This document shows, in pieces, positions 1 through 10,725 of a DNA stretch of 64,000 nucleotides (the stretch's first letter is position 1; every line of letters begins with the position of its first letter). The stretch is from the NCBI GenBank assembly GCA_029215795.1, contig JARDYH010000002.1, positions 6,949,501-7,013,500 on the forward strand, in the 5' to 3' direction. A program made the position numbers and the translations under genes. The notes below the pieces were generated by a model. That model ran no database searches and was not told the DNA's origin. It saw nothing but the letters and a program-made list of their open reading frames with translations. The stretch is from Anniella stebbinsi (lineage: Eukaryota; Chordata; Lepidosauria; Squamata; Anniellidae).

Positions 1-831
1 CATTTGCTTTTTAGTGTGTTGTTAACTTAGAATAGGTTTCTTTTTATAGAAGGACCAAAACATTAAATAAAATGAAATAAAAGCCCTTCTTCTTTGTGTG
101 AGAGAATTACAGGTTAATTTGTATTTTGATCAGATGAATATGGCATGTAGAAAGCAAGGTCAAGATGGTTGCTATAAAAATCTGTAAAGAAATATTCCTC
201 CGGAGTGTCTATTATTAATTAGTTAATTAGCCACCAGGGCAACCCTGCTTCCATCACTTGATGAGAACAATCTGTGAGATCCTGAACTCATTGACCCCCA
301 ATGGGAGACTTGACTTCAGGTCAATAGACTGTTTGCTCCAAAGCTTGGATCCATCTATAACTATTTCTGACAGACGAGCTTTCCAACTACTATCAAGCGT
401 GTCTATTACACACACCCTTGATGTCAGGACCATGCTTATTCTATCTATAAATCATTAACCAATCCTGTAGAAACAATGTACAGAAATGATTTCATGGCTC
501 TTTCCCAAGATATGTTGTTCTATCGAATAACTGCATGAGTTGCCATGACCAGTGTTGCTGACTCTTGCACTAACATCACATTGCAACCACCTATCCTATG
601 CTAGCAATCAGAGCGAGTGTTTATGGGTGGAATGCCTGTAATAATGAAAGTCAATGTGTTGACCTATCATGCCATCCTTGTCTTATCTGGCATATAAAAA
701 AAAAATCTTACAAAGTCTTAGAAGCCACAGAATACATGAGTACTTCAATTAGTGTATACAACATTATATGTCCTTTTGAACTGCTTGGAAACAATACCTT
801 CCAGAGTATTTTAAATCTCACACTCAGGGCC
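1..831. other. unassigned AT-rich DNA
   Basis: I see no gene, RNA or recognisable repeat in this stretch. Open frames are short and show no family motif. Confidence 0.4.
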
Positions 832-968
832 GGATTCAGATGTAGACATATTTGGAGTAGACCCATGGAAATCAATGGGACTTAATATTTTGTCATGACT
901 AACATTTGTAATAAATAAATAAATAAATAAATATTTTGTGTCCTATTGATTTGAATGGGTCTGCTCTA
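832..968 (+). repeat. old squamate interspersed repeat fragments around an AAAT microsatellite
   Basis: Two short pieces (about 832-885 and 936-968) carry the 'agtagaccca...aatcaatgggact' and 'cctattgatttgaatggg' type sequence. Related pieces recur near 45920-45985, 53838-53880, 54067-54125, 59680-59705 and 60377-60490. An (AAAT)n run at 911-932 separates the two pieces here. The repetition within the window is visible; the assignment to an old, degraded SINE-like repeat is inference. Confidence 0.35.
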
Positions 969-1647
969 AGGAATGCCTACTATCATCAGCTTCGGCTGAT
1001 ACGCCAGCTGAGCCCCTTCCTAGAGTTGGAAGACCTAAAAACGGTAGTGCACGCATTGGTAACTTTGAGGCTAGACTTCTGCAATGTGCTGCACATAGGG
1101 CTACCTTTGTGCCTAGTCCAGAAACTTCAACTAGTTCAAAACATGGCAGCCAGGTTGGTCACCGGTACACCCAGGGGTGACCATATTACACCAACTTTAA
1201 AATCACTCCACTGGCTGCCAGTTCTTTTCTGGGTGAAGTATAAAGTGATGGTTATTACCTATAAAGCCCTACATGGTTTGGGTCCAGGTTACCTGCGGGA
1301 TCGCCTTCTCCTGTACTATCTGCCCCACACACTCAAGTCCTCTGGGAAGAATTTACTACAGTCAGCCAAAACTAGTCTGGCAACCGTTACCCATTTTCTT
1401 CTGCCACTCCCAGACTGTGGAATGGCCTGCGGGAAGAGATTTGCCAACTTAGCAGTCTTCTTGAATTTAGGAGAGCCATGAAGACTGATCTCTTCCAGCA
1501 GGTCTACCTAATTGAATTTTAAGATGTTTTTAATAATGTATTAGTTTTATTTTTTCTAATGTTTTATCTATTTTATGGTCTTTGCGTTTATATTTATTGT
1601 TGTTCCCCGCCTTGATCCAGAGGGAGAGGCAGATAAGAAATAAATAA

Positions 1648-1681
<34 letters not shown>
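969..1681 (+). pseudogene. L2-clade LINE, 5'-truncated 3' end (copy a)
   Basis: The open frame up to 1481 encodes the C-terminal part of an L2-type ORF2 downstream of the reverse transcriptase. It contains VVHALVTLRLDFCNVLHIGL, LQLVQNMAARLVTG, LKSLHWLP and TYKALHGLGP, the conserved blocks of the L2/CR1 group. The frame degrades after about residue 150: the copy at 9505-10140 keeps 'RTFSSAAPRLWNDLPEE', while here the frame has shifted. The 3' untranslated region ends 'gttccccgccttgatccagaggga' in pieces and then in an (ATT)n tail at 1649-1681, which is how this subfamily terminates. No RT catalytic blocks are present, so it is a dead, 5'-truncated insertion. It belongs to the same subfamily as 9505-10140. 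Confidence 0.85.
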
Positions 1682-1716
1682 TTCACAAATGTCCTGGTTT
1701 TGAGGATTCAGAATAT

Positions 1717-1955
1717 GGCAACCCTATCGACCAGGGACCAACAAAGCAGGACACAAGTGCAACAGCACCCTTCCAACCATGTTCCCCAGCAACTGGTGTA
1801 TACAGGCTTACTGCTTCTGATACTGGAGGTAGCACATAGCCATCAGGGCTAGTAGCCATTGTTAGCCTTCCCCTCCAGGAATTTATTAAACCCCCTTTTA
1901 AAGCCATCCAAATCTGTGACCATTACTATATATTGGGGTAAAATGGATGTAGGAT
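1717..1955 (-). repeat. CR1-type LINE 3' end fragment
   Basis: On the minus strand this reads as the end of a CR1-type ORF2 plus 3' region: a frame with MALKGGLINSWRGR and MATSPDGYVLPPVSEAVSLY, followed by the 'gtcctgcttgtgggtccctgg' type untranslated sequence. The same 3' region is seen on the plus strand at 47093-47285 and on the minus strand at 15805-16131. The terminal octamer tail is missing here. The piece at 1681-1716, ending in 'ggcaaccct', looks like the end of a separate TIR element and is not part of the CR1. Confidence 0.6.
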
Positions 1956-3324
1956 GGAAATAGTGAGATTTGTCCATCCCTCCTTTGGACCTTCCTCAAC
2001 CTTCATCTCCCTTGCCTTCCCCAATATCTGAAATGACACAATGACATGCTGGAATAAGAAGGATGGACAATTGACTTTTTTACTGTCCCTTATCCAATTT
2101 TATTGGTTACTTATTTGCTATACTTACATACCACCTTTGTGCCAATGTACTCATAGTAGTTAAGAGATTAAAACAATGGCTTACTATGCCTGACCCAAAA
2201 GGAAAAGGGGGCTGGAATGTATAATAAGAAACAACAACATGCGAATTCAGAGACCACTTCTTATAATATGTCACAAAATGGCCACTGTTGGGAGACCCAA
2301 CCAAGATGAATCAATTTTTGCACACTCACACACATACACATACACAGAGTACCTTTGGGATGGAGTAAGCTGTAAATCTAATCAAATTAAGTTTAAACAC
2401 AAAGCAAGACAGTTTGTCTTCAAATGAGCTAAAATGGTAATTTTCTAAAGGGGGTAAGAATTTTTCTTCTTGCTTTTGTAAATGTTCGAACCAAATAGCA
2501 TTTCAAAGGAGCGAGTGGCCTTCTATTATTATTTTTGGAAACGTTCCCTCCTCTCACCCTTTTCAACCTTTGCATGTTCCCCATTTTGAAAAGTGCCTCT
2601 GTTCTTGGCATCTTAAGGCAGGTGTTCCTACTTTTCCAACTCTGAGGTAACAAAGGCTTTTAAAAACACCCTGAGAAACCACTTGACTTGCATTCTCTTC
2701 CCATCTGCAAGGTTATTTATCTAAAGAGCAGGCCCCTTACCTGAAATGACCATTTCTCCCCTGTACCCCCAGGATATGTCTGTGTGTTCACAGCTGGAAA
2801 TCACACACACTGGCAGCCATGGCTGTGAAGAACTTTTCCCTCATGGCCGTTAACTTTCATGGGGTCAGCCAGTGAAGCTTTGAAACTTGTTTTGAAAGTA
2901 AAAACAGTGACTTCTTCTCTCTTTTTTTTTCCCTGGGATGCTTTTCACCCACACCTGTCCCACTCTCCTGTGGGGAAAAGAGAGCACCAGATGGATATGG
3001 CTGAGGTGCCTCTACAATTTTTTCAAACAATAAAGCCTCCACCAGATGTTCTTAATATACCAGGCTGTGAAATCACTTAGAGCTGAACTTCCTCATCCTT
3101 ATCGCTCAGCGGAATGGCAAAAGACTTCTAAAGAGTAATTAGAGGCCAGAAGAAAGAGGCATCAATAACGTCTCCCCTTCTGTGTACCAGTCATGAGTCC
3201 TACACTGACAGATATGCTCCGTCTTTTCCCTTAGAAGTTATCTGCCTTTCCATACAGGTTCTTCCCAAAGTTCATTGCAATTCTTGTTCATTCTCGTGAG
3301 CTACAATCCCAGTTCAAAATACGG
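1956..3324. other. unassigned DNA with a short CA-rich run
   Basis: No gene is supported. A degenerate CA/CATA run lies at about 2320-2347. The short open frames have no recognisable domain. Confidence 0.35.
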
Positions 3325-3610
3325 ATGGGCAAACAAATGATGTTTGTGATTATGAGGATTCTCTGAAAATCATCTTGCTACTTGCCTAATGATCGATCCA
3401 CATTTGCATTTGCAGTTGCTGCCCGTTTTGCACAAACAGAAGATTTGCGCAAATCAAGTAGTGACTGAATGGGAGATTTACACAACCCTCCCCAGACTTG
3501 TACCAGTCTCCCCGAATCTGTAAAAAAACAACCCTAATTTGTGCAAATTTTCTCCATCGAGTTGATTCCGTCTCCCTGGGAATTTTGGGCAAGTTAGGAA
3601 ATGTGAGTAA
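3325..3610. repeat. interspersed repeat related to 47281-47560 and 10361-10725
   Basis: The stretch shares 'gattctctgaa.atcat', 'aatgggagattt.acaa' and 'cagtctcc' blocks in the same order with 47281-47560, and 'tttgtgcaaat' motifs with 10361-10725. No terminal duplications are found here. It is a decayed member of a short non-coding family that I cannot name. Confidence 0.45.
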
Positions 3611-3619
3611 ATTGAACTT

Positions 3620-4140
3620 GGGCCCTTTCTACACCATAGGGGTGTAGAGGGAGGAGGGTGGGCAATCTGGGAAGTACCTGCTTCCGGGATCATCGCTTTC
3701 AATACAGATCATGGGTGTGATGTCCCGGGTTCTTCTTGGGTCATCACACATCATGCCCGCCATTTTGTTTTTTGTTTTTATCCGGGAAGAGCGCAGGAGC
3801 ACTCTTCAACAAAAAGTAAGATTTTTTTCCTTAAAAAACCTGCATGATTGGGCCCCCACCCCCCTCCTTGCCCTCCCAGGGGTGGTGAACCTGGTGCCAC
3901 CCCCTCCCCTGATGGGCTCTGTGCAAGTAAGCGCGGCAGCACCCGGGACGGGCGGCCACATCTTCCGCGGTCCCGGGAAGTTCCTGGGACTGTGGAAGAT
4001 TCAGGATTTTCCAGGGATCCCTTATCCCTGGCAAAACCTGTGGCCGCTGCCCCTACCCCCAGGAGTCCCTGTGCATCATTTGGACTCACAGGGACCAGCC
4101 GGGGGCCATCCCAGGCAAACAGCCTGGTGTAGAAACGGCC
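3620..4140. mobile_element. TIR DNA transposon, GGCCCTTTCTACACC family (copy 1, non-autonomous)
   Basis: Left end GGGCCCTTTCTACACC and right end GGTGTAGAAACGGCC form terminal inverted repeats. Interior sequences such as 'gtgcatcatttgga' and 'ccaggcaaacagcctgg' recur in the copies at 35077-41148, 41547-41673 and 53552-53679. There is no transposase. Open frames across it (for example 3711-4376) run through palindromic, proline-rich sequence and are not genes. The target-site duplication could not be resolved, so the superfamily is open; PIF/Harbinger or hAT are possible. It is the longest uninterrupted copy in the window and so helps define the interrupted one at 35-41 kb. Confidence 0.7.
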
Positions 4141-5984
4141 TGTATATCAGGAATGAGGCGAACATGAGCAAATATTCAACGATTTGGAGAACATTTGACA
4201 GTCACACGCTCATGCTTGTTTTCAGGGCTTTGAATGGGGCAAGCTTATGTTTTGTAAGCCAAACCAAATTTTTCATACATTTCTACTTCAAAACTCCATT
4301 CCGCCATGAAGCTCATTCTTTGAGCTTAGACCAATCACTATCTGTCTGCCTAGCACACCTGAGAGGTTTGCTGTGAGTATAAAATATGTGGTACGCCCTT
4401 GCCTTGATTTCCTTGGAGGAAAGGCACAATATAACAACCATGGACATTTTTGTGAGTTAAAAGTGGTTCATGAGAGACATCACTTCTAATAGTGTATGCA
4501 CATACTTCACCCCTCAACCCAATGCTACCTCTTATCTGGTCAACAGCTTCTTGAAACATCACAAAAGCCTGCAATGTCAAAAGTTAGATCCAGACTTGTC
4601 CTGCTGTGAACGGAAGGGACCTTTGTGTTTGCAAAACTGATTGAGATCCAGTAGTGGCTTCCACTGGAGGAGGGTGGGGGAAAAGGAGAGCAATGGGGGG
4701 GGGCAAAACCTCTCTCCCTCCAGAGGCTCATCACACCATCTCCCACATTATTCTGGCAGTTCCTCCAAACTCCCCAGATCAGATTTTTAGAGGCTACAGA
4801 GCATGCAGTGGGATGGAAGAAATATTGAAACAGAGTTTCACAAGGGAACTCTGGATCTAGCCCCAGAGCTGAAAATGGGTACACATTTGATGGCTCCATC
4901 AAAACATGACCCAAAAGCAACATGAATCAAAGCCTTATAGTTCCTTGCCCTTATGTGCTCTTGTATCCATTTTGTTCTCCTGGTGTGACTTAATCCCATT
5001 CCTAAAACTAATGGAGACCAGATGCTGCTTTGGACCTTGAAGGTTACTATTATGCAGAGGAGTCATGGGTCAATAAGGAAAAATGCCCTTGGTTGCCTTC
5101 AGTTTGAAGTAATTGCTGCATTTATGGCTAGAAAACAATCTTGGAAGTACAGAGGTGTGTGTGTGTGTGTATGTGTGTGTGAGAGAGAGAGAGAGAGAGA
5201 GGATTTCTGGGACAGGGCTGGAGTAGAGGCTAGGCATGATGGAACATCTGCTGAGGAGCCCATCCTAGCAAGGGTTCACTGACAAGAGCTCCTTGAATCT
5301 AACCCTTGTTCTCCATCTTTTCAACCTCCTTGTTCACCTGCCTCTCACTCTGGCCCAGACGATGGTGGTGATGTGGAGCAGTAGGTGCCTCTGCCTACTC
5401 GCTCCTTGCTCACTGGTTCATACAATCAACTGGTAGCAATGATGAGAAAGAGGATGACGAGGAAGAGCAACTGGTTTCAATGGCAGTGAGAAGGTAGACT
5501 CACTGAGGGTGGGGGGCCATTGAGGATACCTTGCCTAAGGGCCCTCCATAACCTGGATTTCACACTATGTGGGAAGGGGGTAGTCACAATTCAGCAATTT
5601 TCAAGGGTGGGACAAATGTTTTCAAAGTGGTTCAGGGTGGAGAGCTTACCTTAGATATATAGTGTGGTAAAAGGCAGGAGTGGTGGCTTCCTATTTACCC
5701 CTTTCCTTGTCCAGGTATGAGGTGGGTGGATTGGTACAGTTGGAAAGGCAGACAATAGGGGGGGAAAACAGCTCAGTTGGTGTTTTTGAATGGCGTTTTC
5801 TGGTGGACAACTATTCCCTGCCCTGAATAAGATGCTCTGCATAGAGTGTCACAATGATACTCTCTCTAGAGCATCTCCATGATAGTGGGGAAAGGTGGCC
5901 AATGGTCATCCAGCCATCAGCAGAGTTCTTGCTCTTTCTAACTACATCACATCACCACTTTCCAAGCTACATACTTCTCAGTTA
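4141..5984. other. unassigned DNA with a GT/GA microsatellite
   Basis: No gene is supported. A (GT)n run followed by (GA)n lies at 5154-5202. The rest is of mixed composition with no recognised family. Confidence 0.4.
5154..5202. repeat. compound (GT)n(GA)n microsatellite
   Basis: About 24 bases of GT repeat, with one A interruption, run directly into about 22 bases of GA repeat. Confidence 0.95.
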
Positions 5985-6262
5985 TCCAAGAGTGCAGGAC
6001 ATGGAATAACGAGCTCAAGTTACAGGAAGTCGGTTTCCGGCACAACATCAGGAAAAACTCCTGGCTGTTAGAGCAGTACGACAATGGAACCAATGACCCT
6101 GGGAGGTCATGGGCCCTCCGACACCAGAGTCATTCAAGAGGCAGCAGAACAGCCATCCATCAGGGATGCTTTAATGTGGATTCCTGAATTGATCAGGGGG
6201 CTTGACTCAATGGCTTTATAGTCCCCTTCCAATTCTACTGTTCTTTGATTCCATGATACCTG
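5985..6262 (+). repeat. CR1 LINE 3' end (C-terminal ORF2 remnant plus 3'UTR)
   Basis: In decayed frames the sequence reads as the CR1 ORF2 C-terminus (LLAVRAVRQWNQ, then a PSGML-like end). The standard CR1 3' region follows: 'cagggatgctttaa', 'ggattcctg', 'cttgactcaatggc', 'ccccttcca', and an imperfect octamer tail (ttctttgattcc). Similar tails occur at 22555-22727 and 57075-57192. Confidence 0.75.
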
Positions 6263-6489
6263 AGGCAAACACAATAGTCAGACATCCCTGCCCTCTGAAA
6301 TAGGTCAAATCCCCCCCACCTCAATCAAAACCATCCCCCATTTTTTTTTTGTTGGGGAGGGAAGATTCATTGCTCCATCTCCCCTCCCAACATTCCTGAA
6401 AAAAGCCATATGAAACAAAACAGAAGATGGTTTGACTGCAGATAGAGACAAACTCCTAGTGGATGCAGTCAAACACTGGTAAGTGCTTA

Positions 6490-8551
6490 TGGTAAGCTGT
6501 ATTCAGGAACAGTGAGGGCAGCAAAAAAACAATATTTTGCTGCCACTATTAAATCATCATCCTGCCGCCCAGCGTTGCTTTTCAGAGTTGTCCAAGGGAT
6601 TTTACATGCCAGCCCCAAGGACGTGGTAAAACCATCTGAGGTCCACTGTAATACGTTTGCTAGGCACTTCCAGAATAAAATCTTTGGCATCCGCCAGGAC
6701 TTAGACTCCAGCGTTATGGCAGGTGAATCAAGTGAAGTATCTAGAGCACAGGCTTGTCCTGTTTTCTTGGATGAGCTTCAGTTGGTACAGCTCGAGGACG
6801 TTGACAAGGTGCTTGGACAGATTTGTGCAACCACCTCCATATTGGATCCTTGCCCCTCTTGGCTAATAAAAGCTAGCAGGGATGAAACAACTGGCTGGGC
6901 CAGGGAAGTGATTAATGCCTCTTTGCAAGAGGGAGTGGTCCCAGGCCTCCTGAAAGAAGTGGCAGTGAGACCACTCCTGAAGAAATCTTCCTTTGACTCT
7001 GAAAATCTTAATAACTACAGGCCAGTAGCAAATGTTCCATTCCTGGGCAAGGTCCTTGGGTGGTTGCGAGCCAACTCCAGGCACTGTTGGATGAGACCGA
7101 TTATCTGGATCCATTTCAGTCTGGTTCCAGGCCTGGCTTTGGTATGGAAACAGCCTTGGTTGCCCTGTATGATGACCTATGTCAGGAGAAAGACAGGGGG
7201 AGTGTGACTCTGTTGATTCTCCTTGTTCTCTTAGCGGCTTTCGATACCATCGACCATGGTATCCTTCTGGGACGACTCGCTGAGTTAGGAGTGGGAGGCA
7301 CTGCATTGCATCTGCTCCTACTTGACAGGTCGGCTCCAGAGGGTGGTGCTTGGGGAACATTGCTCGGCCCCGTGGATTCTCCAGTATGGGGTTCTGCAGG
7401 GGTCAGTTTTGTCCCCATGCTGCTCAACATCTACATGAAACCATTGAGTGCAGTCATCCAGAGTTTTGGAGTGCGTTGTCATCAGTATGCTGATGACACG
7501 CAGCTCTATTTCTCCTTTTCATCTTCATCAGGTGAGGCTGTGGATGTGCTTAACCGGTGCATGGCCTCGGCAACGGACTGGATGAGGGCTAATAAACTGA
7601 AACTCAATCCAGACAAGACTGAGACACTGTTAGTGGGTGGTTCTGCTGACTGGATGGAGGGTCTTCAACCTGTTATGGGTGGGGTTGCACTCCCCTTGAA
7701 GGAGCGGATTCGTGGTTTGGGGGTTCTCCTAGAACCATCTCTGTCACTTGAGGCTCAGGTGGCCTCAGTGGCACAGAGTGCCTTCTACCAACTTCGGTTG
7801 GTGGCCCAGCTACGTCCCTATCTGGACAGGGATAACCTGGCCTCAGTTGTCCATGCTCTGGTAACCTCCAAGTTAGATTACTGCAATGCACTCTACGTGG
7901 GGCTGCCTTTGAAGGTGGTTTGGAAGCTGCAGCTTGTGCAAAATGCAGCGGCCAGATTGATAACTGGAACCGGATGGTTCAAGCATATGAGACCTACTCT
8001 GGCCCGTTTGCATTGGCTGCATGTATGCTTCCAAGCCCGATTCAAGGTGCTGGTTTTAACCTATAAAGCCTTACATGGCTTGGGACCACAATACCTGACG
8101 GAACGCCTTTCCCGACATGAACCTACCCGAACACTACGTTCAACATCTAAGGCCTTCCTCCAAGTGCCTACTCCGAGGGAAGTTCGGAAGTCGGCAACAA
8201 GGGAGAGGGCCTTCTCTGTTGTGGCCCCCCAATTGTGGAACGATCTCTCTGACAAAGCCTGCCTGGCACCAACATTGCTATCTTTTTGGTGCTAGGTCAA
8301 GACTTTCCTCTTCTCTCAGGCATTTGGCAATATCTGAGGAGCTTGAGTTTGTTTTTGTTTCTTTTTGGGTCATTACAGTGGTTTTAAATGTATGTGTGCA
8401 TTGTGTGTATGTTTTATGTTTTTGCTATTTTAATTTTTGTATATTGTTTTTAATTGTTTTAATCCTATGTAAACTGCCCAGAGAGCTTCGGCTATGGGGC
8501 AGCATACAAATGTAATAAAATAAATAAATAAATAATAAATAAATAAATAAG
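6490..8551 (+). pseudogene. L2-clade LINE with decayed reverse transcriptase (copy b)
   Basis: This is the longest L2-type copy. A first frame (6512 to about 7060) holds the region upstream of the RT core, with ARHFQNKI, WLIKASRDE and LNNYRPVANVPFLGKVLG. A frameshift near 7060 moves the sequence into a second frame (7060-8295) that carries the core. There, FDTIDHGILLGRL begins at about residue 61 (motif A), YADDTQLYF at about 143 (motif C), and the L2 tail follows with SKLDYCNALYVGLP and LVQNAAARLITG. The first aspartate of motif A (usually LDLSAAFD) reads as valine here (LVLLAAFD), and motif B (usually GVPQGSVLSP) is garbled to GSAGVSFVP. The polymerase would therefore be dead even without the frameshift. 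No endonuclease domain is present. The 3' end is 'aactgcccagagagcttcgg' followed by an (AAAT)n tail at 8513-8550. Confidence 0.9.
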
Positions 8552-8678
8552 AGTGTGTGTGTGTGTATACATACATACATATAACATCAAACCTCTGTGG
8601 AGTTCCCTAAATTCTCCTTGATCAGTAAAGTCCCGCTTAAGGAATTGTACAAGGACAGCTCTGTGTGTGTGTGTGTGA
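8552..8678. repeat. (GT)n, (CATA)n and second (GT)n microsatellites
   Basis: GT repeats at 8552-8567, CATA repeats to about 8582, and a further GT run at 8661-8678 lie just downstream of the L2 tail. Confidence 0.9.
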
Positions 8679-9504
8679 TTATTTGAATGTTCTGAAGAGA
8701 TAAGGAAGGCTGAAGAAGAACAGATGTGTTAGACGTGTGAAATGGATTAGCATCAAAGCCCCCTGGGAAAATCTGAGACATGAAATGAAAGATCCTGAAT
8801 GACAAGAATGATCCTGATTGCATTAGAAGGTTCACACTGCACACATTGACACTGTTGGTGTCAGCTGTGCAAGGCTGCATGCATTCAAAAGAGAAAGTTG
8901 CTGACAACAAAACCTTGGTGACCTACGGGGAAAATATCAGCTTGGAACCAGGAATTCACCTGGCTACGACTGTCGCTTTTGATGATCCCTTTTCCTGACT
9001 GCATTAAAAAATGCATATAAATAATCTGTTGGAAGGCACAGCTTTGTAATTTGTGAAAGATCAGATGTGAGTTGCATCAGAGAGGCGCTTCTGAAGTTAA
9101 ATTTCTCCATTTCCATCTTAAAAAGGAATGATCTCAAAAATAATTATTCCAGACACTTGCCTAAATTAGACATGCCACTGAAATACTGGCCAAAGTTAAT
9201 TTTCAAGTAAATTTGGAGGTTGCTCCCCAGGTCTAAAGGTATGGGCAAATCACATCTCGGAATTCTCCTCCCAAATTATGGGCGGAGAAATTGGGGGGAT
9301 GGGAGAGCATGCCACTGAATTTCTTCAGGGGAATTTTCAACAGTCTCTCAGGGTGGGGCTCAACATTAGCACTGGCAGCAGTACAGTCTCTTTCGTTCAT
9401 TTCATTTTTTTTTTTTTGCTGAAGTAGCAACACCATTTTGCATCCTGCACAATGCCAAGGGCCTAGCATTGCATTGCAATTCCAGGAATTCATTTTTCTG
9501 GGAC
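8679..9504. other. unassigned DNA
   Basis: No gene or recognised repeat. A short T run lies at 9406-9417. Confidence 0.35.
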
Positions 9505-10107
9505 ATGGTAGTGCACGCGCTGGTAACTTCAAGGCTCAACTTCTGCAATGTGCTGCACATAGGGCTACCTCTGTGTCTAGTCCAGAAACTTCAACTAGTT
9601 CAAAATATGGCAGCCAGGTTGGTCACCGGTACACCTAGGGGTGACCATATTACGCCAGCTTTAAAATCGCTCCACTGGCTGCCAATTAGTTTCCAGGTGA
9701 AGTACAAAGTGTTGGCCATTACCTTTAAAGTCCTACATGGTTTGGGTCCAGGTTACCTGCGGGATCGCCTTCTCCCATACAATCTGCCCCACATGCTCAG
9801 GTCCTCTGGGAAGAACGTACTACAGTCAGCCAAGACTAGGCTGACAACCGTTACCCAGAGGACCTTCTCTTCTGCCGCTCCCAGACTGTGGAATGACCTG
9901 CCAGAGGAGACTCATCAACTTAACAGTCTTTTAGAATTTAAGAAAGCTATAAAGACTGTTTTCGTCCGGCAGGCATATCTAATGGAATTTTAGGATGTTT
10001 TTAGGATGTTTTAATAATGTGTGTCATGTTTTAATCAGTTTTATGTATTTTATCATATTGTTGTTCCCTGCCTCGATCCAAATGGAGAGGAGGGTAACAA
10101 ATAAATT

Positions 10108-10139
<32 letters not shown>

Positions 10140-10140
10140 A
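9505..10140 (+). pseudogene. L2-clade LINE, 5'-truncated 3' end (copy c)
   Basis: This is the same subfamily as 969-1681 but truncated about 70 bases further in. The frame to 9993 reads VVHALVTSRLNFCNVLHIGL, LQLVQNMAARLVTG, LKSLHWLPISF, RTFSSAAPRLWNDLPEE and EFKKAIKTVF. It is more intact than copy a and shows what the ORF2 C-terminus should look like. The 3' region repeats 'tgttccctgcctcgatcca' and ends in (TTA)n at 10107-10140. Confidence 0.87.
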
Positions 10141-10360
10141 ATTATTGTGGGCAACAAAGGGTAGCCACCATGGAGTGGGGAGCAGATGGTGCATTCAGAG
10201 AATATTCTGCAAGTTTTCATTATTTTCCAGAAGGCGGAAAAAAGTAAAAACCATCCAAATCCTCTCGGGGGGGGGGGGGGAACACCTTCTGAGGTAGCTC
10301 AGCTTAGTGGTTGGTGAAACATCAGATTTCAAGGGAAGCCAACAGACTTGCAATAAAACG
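10141..10360. other. unassigned DNA with a G run
   Basis: A run of about 14 G lies at 10267-10280. Nothing else is recognised. Confidence 0.3.
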
Positions 10361-10725
10361 TAGGAATGTTTGAGTTCACCAACATATTCGAAGTTTGTCT
10401 CTCCTCAATTTGCACTCACCTTTGCAATCACTGTTTGATTTGTGCAAATTAAAAAAAGTCAGAGATGTGCAAACACTCCTCAAATTTATGCAAATTTCCC
10501 CCATAGACTAAAGTGTGAAATGGCACCTTTTTTTTAAAGATGATCAATTGTGAACTCATCTCTCATCAGAATTTGAATGTTTTTTTTTATTATTGCAAGC
10601 ACCTGTTTGAGAATTTGTGAACATTTTCGGAGAACATGTTCCTCTACACATGCTTGCTTTTGAGGTTGTGAGCTGGGGATGTTTGCATGTTTTGCAAGTG
10701 GAAAAGAAATTCTCACACATCCCTA
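10361..10725. mobile_element. short TIR element (TAGGAATGTTTGAG / CTCACACATCCCTA)
   Basis: The left end TAGGAATGTTTGAG matches the reverse complement of the right end at 12 of 14 positions. The flanking octamers ataaaacg and atacaatt match at 5 of 8 positions, so a decayed 8-bp duplication is possible but unproven. The interior carries 'tttgtgcaaat' motifs shared with 3325-3610 and 47281-47560. There is no coding capacity. Confidence 0.5.

Noticed and set aside
3711..4376. 221-codon open frame
   Set aside because: It spans a TIR transposon whose interior is palindromic and proline-rich, starts inside it and ends outside it, and has no recognisable domain.
7060..8295. 411-codon open frame as a host gene
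   Set aside because: It carries L2-type RT blocks, ends in an L2 3'UTR with an AAAT tail, and is broken by a frameshift. It is retrotransposon sequence.
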